This document shows, one piece after another, positions 7,354-11,377 of a DNA stretch of 11,377 nt; within the stretch, counting starts at the first letter, position 1; every line of letters starts with the position of its first letter. Under the pieces are notes generated by a model. The model did not search any database. It was not told the DNA's origin and saw only the letters and a program-made list of their open reading frames with translations. This stretch comes from an uncultured Parabacteroides sp. (lineage in GTDB: Bacteria > Bacteroidota > Bacteroidia > Bacteroidales > Tannerellaceae): NCBI RefSeq assembly GCF_905196875.1, contig NZ_CAJJWO010000109.1, forward strand, positions 1-11,377. The letters run 5' to 3'. The position numbers were made by a program, and so were the translations under genes.

Positions 7354-7423
7354 TCTGTTTATATGACGGCAAAGGAAAGAAAACATAACATCAATATTCC
7401 AGTTTTTTGCCAGAATTATTGCA

Positions 7424-7431
7424 TAACTTTG
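7424..7431 (+). promoter_or_regulatory. -7 box of the response-regulator operon
   Basis: TAACTTTG fully matches the Bacteroidetes -7 consensus TAnnTTTG and lies 19 nt before the response-regulator ATG, giving a predicted leader of about 13 nt. No good TTTG is found at the -33 position. The same 97-nt gap also serves the divergent sigma gene. It holds an inverted pair GGCAAA (7368-7373) / TTTGCC (7406-7411) that could be a regulatory element. Confidence 0.45.
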
Positions 7432-7450
7432 TAAATAAACAAGATAGCTC

Positions 7451-8131
7451 ATGAAAATTCTGATTGTAGAAGACGAAGATTCTTTACGTGAAATAATGAT
7501 CCGCTCATTGGAGAAGGAACGTTACGTCGTGGAAAGTGCCGCCAACTATAACGAAGCATTATTGAAGATCAATGATTATGATTACGACTGTATCGTGTTG
7601 GACATCATGCTGCCGGGTGGCAGTGGGCTCGATCTGCTCGAAGAGCTAAAAAAGATGCGGAAGAAGGACAGTGTCATCATCGTCTCTGCCAAAGACTCTA
7701 TCGAAGACAAAGTGACGGGCCTCGACCTGGGTGCGGACGATTACCTGACGAAGCCGTTCCACCTGGCTGAACTGAATGCGCGTATCAAATGCATCATCCG
7801 CCGTAAGCAACAAGATGGCGAGCTGCATATCAACCTGTCCAACATCACCGTCTACCCGGATCGCCATGCCGTATATATTAATGAAGAGGAACTGGCTTTG
7901 AACCGGAAAGAGTTCGACCTGTTGTATTATTTTGTCACCAATCCCGATCGCTTGATCAGTAAAGGAGCACTTGCCGAGTCCATCTGGGGGGATTATATCG
8001 ACCAAGCGGATAGTTTCGACTTCATCTACAGCCAGGTAAAGAATCTGCGCAAGAAGTTGAAGTCAGCCGGGGCTGTCCCGGAAATAAAGGCCGTATACGG
8101 TTATGGCTATAAAATGGTAAATGAAGAATAG
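7451..8131 (+). CDS. Two-component response regulator, OmpR/PhoB family
   Basis: 226-residue transcription factor. The receiver domain (1-~120) has acidic pocket E7/D8, phosphoacceptor D51 in CIVLDIMLPGGSG, Ser79 in VIIVSAKD and Lys101 in DYLTKPF, a complete set of phosphotransfer residues. The C-terminal winged helix (~128-224) shows the OmpR pattern: LNRKEFDLLYYFVTNPDRLIS, then the recognition helix region DSFDFIYSQVKNLRKKLK and the hairpin wing AVYGYGYKM. It should therefore bind direct repeats as a head-to-tail dimer. The histidine kinase follows after 3 nt, so they are a co-transcribed pair. The likely targets are the three PepSY-like genes just downstream (inference from synteny and the phased repeats at 9410-9429). 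Confidence 0.96.
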   Translation: MKILIVEDEDSLREIMIRSLEKERYVVESAANYNEALLKINDYDYDCIVLDIMLPGGSGLDLLEELKKMRKKDSVIIVSAKDSIEDKVTGLDLGADDYLTKPFHLAELNARIKCIIRRKQQDGELHINLSNITVYPDRHAVYINEEELALNRKEFDLLYYFVTNPDRLISKGALAESIWGDYIDQADSFDFIYSQVKNLRKKLKSAGAVPEIKAVYGYGYKMVNEE

Positions 8132-8134
8132 CCG

Positions 8135-9403
8135 ATGAAACTGATCCATTATACATTCCGCAACCTGTCCATCCCGCTGTTGATCATTCTAACGGCCTGG
8201 GCATGTTGTTTCTATTTCGTCATCATGCATGAAATTGACGACGAGACCAACGACAGTCTTGAAAATTACAAGGAGATCATCATTAAGACAGTACTTGCCG
8301 ACAGCACGCTCCTGCATGACCATGTGGATATAATGACTAAGTATTATATCCGCGAAGTCCCCGAATCAGAAGCCGATCTGGATAAAGACGAGTTTTTCGA
8401 TTCGACAACTTACATCGAAATAGAGATGGAAGATGAACCGGTACGTGTGTTACGCACCTGGTTCATGACAGCCGACCGGAAATATTACGAACTGACGATC
8501 GAAACCTCCACCCTCGAAAAAGAGGATATGGCGGAAGCGATCTTTTTGAGTATCATTATTCTATATGTAAGCCTTTTATGTTGCATCCTGCTGGTATCGC
8601 ATTTCGTATTCAAGTCCAGTTTCCGACCGCTTTATACGTTGGTAAAATGGTTGAAAGAATATCGGCCCGGAAAACAACAGACTCCATTGGTAAACCAAAC
8701 CAAGGTGGAAGAGTTCAAAATACTGAACCAGGCCATCCAGACGGCAACAAACCGGAGCACGGAAATGTATAACCAGCAAAAACAATTTGTAGAGAATGCT
8801 TCCCACGAATTACAGACCCCGCTTGCCATCTGCATGAATAAACTGGAACTGCTCAGCGAAAATCCCGATTGCACGGAAGAGCAACTCTCCGAAATAGCCG
8901 GAATCAACCATACGCTTCGGGGTATCATCAAGATGAACAAGTCTTTGCTGCTTCTTTCGCGTATCGACAACAAACAGTTTCCCGATACTTCCGAGATAGA
9001 CTTCAATAAACTGATCAATAAATATTTGCCGGACTTCGAGGATATGTATGAATACAAGAATATACATGTCACCTATTCAGAAACCGATACATTAATATAT
9101 ACAATGAATGAGTCGCTGGCCTCTACCCTGCTCAGCAATCTTTTAAAGAATGCTTTTATACATAATATAGAAAACGGATCGATCGCCATTTCGATTACCG
9201 ACCGGACACTGACAATATCAAACAGCAGTGAAAGCACCGGACTGAATGAAGCGACCTTATTCAATCGTTTCGAAAAGCAAACGCATAAGAAAGATTCGAC
9301 AGGATTGGGATTAGCTATCGTTAAGTCGATCACCTCCATTTATGGAATAGATATAAAATATGAATATAACGGCCTGCATCAATTTATTTTAACATTCGGA
9401 TGA
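8135..9403 (+). CDS. Sensor histidine kinase with acidic periplasmic domain
   Basis: 422-residue inner-membrane kinase. TM1 is at ~11-31 and TM2 at ~135-158, enclosing a periplasmic sensor of about 103 residues (32-134) that resembles no family I know. A short HAMP-like linker (~160-205, FRPLYTLVKWLKEY) follows. The phosphoacceptor is His224 in FVENASHELQTPL (HisKA H-box). In the ATPase domain the N-box is NLLKNAFIHN (Asn335/339/344), the F-box LFNRFEK, and the G2 box STGLGLAIVKS (389-398). The G1 box lacks the usual D-x-G-x-G and reads ISNSSESTG. It ends FILTFG. It sits 3 nt after its regulator and 66 nt before the first PepSY-like gene. The signal is unknown; the acidity (about 30 Asp/Glu to 10 Lys/Arg) hints at cations or cationic peptides, by analogy with PhoQ-type sensors. 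Confidence 0.95.
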   Translation: MKLIHYTFRNLSIPLLIILTAWACCFYFVIMHEIDDETNDSLENYKEIIIKTVLADSTLLHDHVDIMTKYYIREVPESEADLDKDEFFDSTTYIEIEMEDEPVRVLRTWFMTADRKYYELTIETSTLEKEDMAEAIFLSIIILYVSLLCCILLVSHFVFKSSFRPLYTLVKWLKEYRPGKQQTPLVNQTKVEEFKILNQAIQTATNRSTEMYNQQKQFVENASHELQTPLAICMNKLELLSENPDCTEEQLSEIAGINHTLRGIIKMNKSLLLLSRIDNKQFPDTSEIDFNKLINKYLPDFEDMYEYKNIHVTYSETDTLIYTMNESLASTLLSNLLKNAFIHNIENGSIAISITDRTLTISNSSESTGLNEATLFNRFEKQTHKKDSTGLGLAIVKSITSIYGIDIKYEYNGLHQFILTFG

Positions 9404-9409
9404 CCTCTT

Positions 9410-9444
9410 TTCCCAAATCTTTCCTAAATGTACCCTTTTCTTTG
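9410..9444 (+). promoter_or_regulatory. Phased direct repeat plus weak -7 box upstream of the PepSY-like operon
   Basis: TTCCCAAAT (9410-9418) and TTCCTAAAT (9421-9429) differ at one base and are spaced 11 nt start to start, one helical turn, as expected for an OmpR-family binding site. They are followed by TTTCTTTG (9437-9444), which matches the -7 consensus except at one position and lacks a -33 TTTG. A weak core promoter beside a phased repeat suits activation by the adjacent response regulator. This is inference. Confidence 0.4.
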
Positions 9445-9469
9445 CAGTATAAATTAAAAGAAAGATATT

Positions 9470-9910
9470 ATGAAACAGTTTGGATTAATTCTGGTCAGTT
9501 TGTTACTATCGACAATGGCCCTTTTTGCTGATAACGAAAAGATTACAAGAGACAAGTCGGTATTACCTTCCGTGTCACGCAACTTCCTTTCTGCCAATTT
9601 CGGACAGACAGACATTTCTCACATCAAGATAGAAAGTAATCTGTTGGGTACGAAAGGATACGATGTGATCCTGACAAACGGAGTAAACGTAGAGTTCGAC
9701 AAGGCCGGCGAATGGAAAGAGATCGAAGCACGTCACAGCTTTATCCCGCTGACTGCTTTACCCCAAAGAATAGCCGATTATATCAGGAAAAACTTTCCCG
9801 ACAATACGGTAATCTCGGTGGATAAAGATACGCGCGAATACGAGGTTAAACTAAACAACGACCTGGAACTCAAATTCGATCGTAACGGCAACTTCAAGAA
9901 ATTCGATTAA
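9470..9910 (+). CDS. Secreted PepSY-like (BLIP-fold) protein
   Basis: 146-residue exported protein. Signal peptide MKQFGLILVSLLLSTMALFA is probably cleaved after Ala20. There is no lipobox, so the product should be a soluble periplasmic or secreted protein. The mature part contains two similar helix-sheet units, ~32-86 and ~97-146: helix (LPSVSRNFLSANF / LPQRIADYIRKNFP), then YDVILTNGVNVEFDKAGEWKE / YEVKLNNDLELKFDRNGNFKK. That arrangement is typical of the PepSY-like, putative beta-lactamase-inhibitor-like family (Pfam PepSY_like, formerly DUF2874). It heads a likely operon with the next gene, which starts 23 nt later. No catalytic residues are evident, so a binding or inhibitory role fits best. 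Real targets of these proteins are not known. Confidence 0.85.
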   Translation: MKQFGLILVSLLLSTMALFADNEKITRDKSVLPSVSRNFLSANFGQTDISHIKIESNLLGTKGYDVILTNGVNVEFDKAGEWKEIEARHSFIPLTALPQRIADYIRKNFPDNTVISVDKDTREYEVKLNNDLELKFDRNGNFKKFD

Positions 9911-9933
9911 TAAAACAACAAAAAGAAATAAAT

Positions 9934-10773
9934 ATGAAAACAAAATTATCTGTATTAGCTTTAGCAATGTGCGGTTTATTGACTTTCAGTAGCTGCGACA
10001 ACGATGACGACAACAACTACCAGCCTGACCAGACAGTCACCAAAGCATTCGATGAAAAATTTCCGAATGCCGTAAAAGTAGAATGGGAAACAAAAAACGG
10101 TTACGAAGTAGCTGATTTCCATCTAAGTGGCAATGAAACCGAAGCCTGGTTTGACAATAAAGGTAACTGGTTGATGACAAAGACTGAGATTGATTTCGGC
10201 CAGCTCCCGGAAAATATACGTTTAGCATTGAGAAAAAGCGAGTATACAGACTGGAAATATACGGAATATGACAAAATCGAACGCTCTAACACAGCCACCG
10301 TATATGTAATAGAAGCTGAGCAGGGAGAAAAAGAAGTCGACCTGTATTATGCAGAAGATGGAACACTCATAAAGGTTGTCAATGATTCTGACAATGGCAA
10401 TAACAACTTCCAGCCAGTTACTATTCCACAAGCTATCAACGATGCGATCAACGAAATGTATGCAGGTGCAACCATTGTAGAATTCGATCAGGAGAAGATT
10501 GGCTTCGAAGTCGATATCCTTCACAATAATATCTACAAAGATGTCTACTTCGACTCTGAAAACCAATGGATCTATACAGAATGGGATGTTAAAATAGCTG
10601 ATGTGCCTGCCATCGTCATGAATGCACTAAAAGCATCTGAATATAAAGATTATAAGATCGACGACATCGACCTGATCGAGAAACCGGCCGGTATCTTCTA
10701 CCTCTTCGAACTGGAACAAGGCGAACGGGAAATAGACCTGACCATCAGTGCCGAAGGAACAATCGTCCCTTGA
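9934..10773 (+). CDS. PepSY-like lipoprotein with two tandem domains, probably surface-exposed
   Basis: 279-residue lipoprotein. Type II signal peptide ends in lipobox FSSC, with lipid attachment at Cys21. The next residues are DNDDDNN, an acidic stretch like the lipoprotein export signal that sends Bacteroidetes lipoproteins to the cell surface. Two PepSY-like units follow: ~33-147 (AFDEKFPNAVKVEWETKNGY, then AWFDNKGNWL) and ~163-277 (IPQAINDAINEMYAGATIVE, then VYFDSENQWIYTEWD). They are joined by an Asp/Asn-rich linker at ~148-160. The second unit is about half identical to the single-domain lipoprotein encoded next, so one arose from the other by duplication. Overall the protein is strongly acidic. 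It lies 23 nt after the preceding PepSY-like gene and is presumably co-transcribed. Function is unknown. Confidence 0.85.
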   Translation: MKTKLSVLALAMCGLLTFSSCDNDDDNNYQPDQTVTKAFDEKFPNAVKVEWETKNGYEVADFHLSGNETEAWFDNKGNWLMTKTEIDFGQLPENIRLALRKSEYTDWKYTEYDKIERSNTATVYVIEAEQGEKEVDLYYAEDGTLIKVVNDSDNGNNNFQPVTIPQAINDAINEMYAGATIVEFDQEKIGFEVDILHNNIYKDVYFDSENQWIYTEWDVKIADVPAIVMNALKASEYKDYKIDDIDLIEKPAGIFYLFELEQGEREIDLTISAEGTIVP

Positions 10774-10800
10774 TCCGTAAATATTTAACTATATAAAAAA

Positions 10801-10841
10801 GAACTTTGCACATAGCGAACTTGTTTCTTACGAGAATAAAC
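10801..10841 (+). promoter_or_regulatory. Possible promoter and near-palindrome before the third PepSY-like gene
   Basis: GAACTTTG (10801-10808) matches TAnnTTTG at all but the first of the fixed positions. A 19-nt imperfect palindrome, GTTTCTTACGAGAATAAAC (10823-10841), follows it. The 88-nt gap is larger than the previous one, so the third gene may have partly separate expression, or the palindrome may form a weak mRNA hairpin. The evidence is slight. Confidence 0.2.
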
Positions 10842-10861
10842 TGTTATTAAAGTAAAAAGTC

Positions 10862-11311
10862 ATGAAAGGAAAACTATCAGTTTTAGCTGTTCTCGTATGT
10901 TGCTTCTCGCTGTTTACTGGTTGCAACAATAATCAAAAGAAAGTAAAGAATACGGTTGAAGTACCGCAGGCCATTCAAAAGATCCTCACGCAAAAGTATC
11001 CGGACGCAACCGTACTGGAATTTGACAAGGAAAAGAGCGGTCCGGAAGTCGATATACAAGACAAAGGCATTCGCAAAGAAGTCCTGTTCAATACAAACAA
11101 CGAATGGATATATACCAAATGGGATATCCGTGCGGAAGATGTTCCGGTTGTCGTGATGGATGAACTGGCCAGTTCTGCTTACAATCAGTATAAAATTGAA
11201 GAAGTAGACGCCATAGAAAAGCCCGCAGGCATGTTCTATGTATTCGAACTGAAGATGGACAATAATGAAGTGAAGCTGACCTTCGACTCGGAAGGACAAC
11301 TCATAGAATAA
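10862..11311 (+). CDS. PepSY-like lipoprotein, single domain
   Basis: 149-residue lipoprotein with type II signal peptide and lipobox FTGC (Cys21). After Cys21 comes NNNQKKVKN, which is neutral to basic and lacks the acidic export signal of its paralogue, so it is predicted to stay on the periplasmic face. One PepSY-like unit spans ~35-148: VPQAIQKILTQKYPDATVLE, EVLFNTNNEWIYTKWD, DVPVVVMDEL and IEKPAGMFYVFEL. Ungapped comparison by eye with residues 164-278 of the preceding protein gives about 56 identities in 115 positions, and the signal peptides also match closely (LSVLA). It therefore appears to be a recent tandem paralogue. It lies 88 nt downstream, with its stop 11 nt before the tandem repeat. 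Function is unknown; a role in the same process as its neighbour is the reasonable guess. Confidence 0.85.
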   Translation: MKGKLSVLAVLVCCFSLFTGCNNNQKKVKNTVEVPQAIQKILTQKYPDATVLEFDKEKSGPEVDIQDKGIRKEVLFNTNNEWIYTKWDIRAEDVPVVVMDELASSAYNQYKIEEVDAIEKPAGMFYVFELKMDNNEVKLTFDSEGQLIE

Positions 11312-11322
11312 CGAGCTTACGA

Positions 11323-11377
11323 TTTTGCCAAAGGCATGGCAGAGTTTTGCCAAAGGCATGGCAGAGTTTTGCCAAAG
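11323..11377. repeat. Perfect 22-nt tandem repeat, running off the window end
   Basis: Two identical 22-nt units (11323-11344 and 11345-11366) and the first 11 nt of a third are visible. Each begins TTTTGCCAAAGG and ends CATGGCAGAG, with no spacer. Each contains a small self-complementary element, TGCC-AAA-GGCA. The period is not a multiple of three, so it is not a simple protein repeat. The absence of spacers excludes a CRISPR array. It begins 11 nt after the last PepSY-like gene. The full copy number lies beyond the window. It may be a minisatellite-type (VNTR) locus. Confidence 0.93.

Noticed and set aside
7354..7452. N-terminal extension of the sigma factor gene to 7452 (33 extra residues).
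   Set aside because: It would span the entire divergent promoter region and overlap the response-regulator start. The extra residues show no sigma character, and the family N-terminus begins at MELETF (7353).
10883..11359. 158-codon minus-strand open frame starting inside the 22-nt repeat.
   Set aside because: It is antisense to a clear lipoprotein gene. Its N-terminus is only translated repeat, and the repeat period is not a multiple of three.
11323..11377. CRISPR array.
   Set aside because: Units are contiguous with no unique spacers, and no cas genes are present.

Overview
The window looks like chromosomal DNA of a gut-type Bacteroidales bacterium, most likely Parabacteroides or a close relative (inference). 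The reasons are the biotin gene order with bioG and bioC, the Bacteroidetes-type -7 boxes (TAnnTTTG), the A-rich sequence before starts in place of clear Shine-Dalgarno sites, the ECF sigma/anti-sigma operon with secreted partners, and the PepSY-like (BLIP-fold) lipoproteins. Nothing points to a phage, plasmid, transposon, CRISPR array, tRNA or rRNA. Coding density is high and no gene-free stretch exceeds about 210 bases.

Region 1 (1-4228, + strand) is a tightly packed biotin operon: bioA (5' end outside the window), bioF, bioG, bioC, bioD. BioC methylates malonyl-ACP to disguise it as a fatty-acid primer. BioG removes the methyl group once the pimeloyl chain is built. BioF, BioA and BioD then make KAPA, DAPA and dethiobiotin. 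The final enzyme, BioB, is not visible. Several junctions overlap, including 25 nt shared by bioG and bioC. A strong hairpin follows bioD and separates it from a convergent gene.

Region 2 (4318-7353, - strand) holds a DUF1232/YkvA-type small membrane protein gene with its own predicted promoter. Upstream of it lies a four-gene operon: ECF sigma factor, single-pass anti-sigma-like membrane protein, small secreted protein, and outer-membrane beta-barrel protein. The sigma and anti-sigma genes overlap by 4 nt. The set reads as an envelope-sensing regulon with its own output genes.

Region 3 (7451-11311, + strand) diverges from the sigma operon. It contains an OmpR-type response regulator, a two-TM histidine kinase with a very acidic periplasmic sensor, and three exported PepSY-like proteins: one with a plain signal peptide and two lipoproteins. 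The two lipoproteins are paralogues. The larger has two PepSY-like units, and its second unit is about half identical to the whole of the smaller one. A pair of 11-bp-phased direct repeats just before the first PepSY gene is a candidate binding site for the regulator. The likely reading is a two-component system controlling a set of secreted BLIP/PepSY-fold proteins.

The window ends inside a perfect 22-nt tandem repeat (11323 onward) whose total length cannot be seen.
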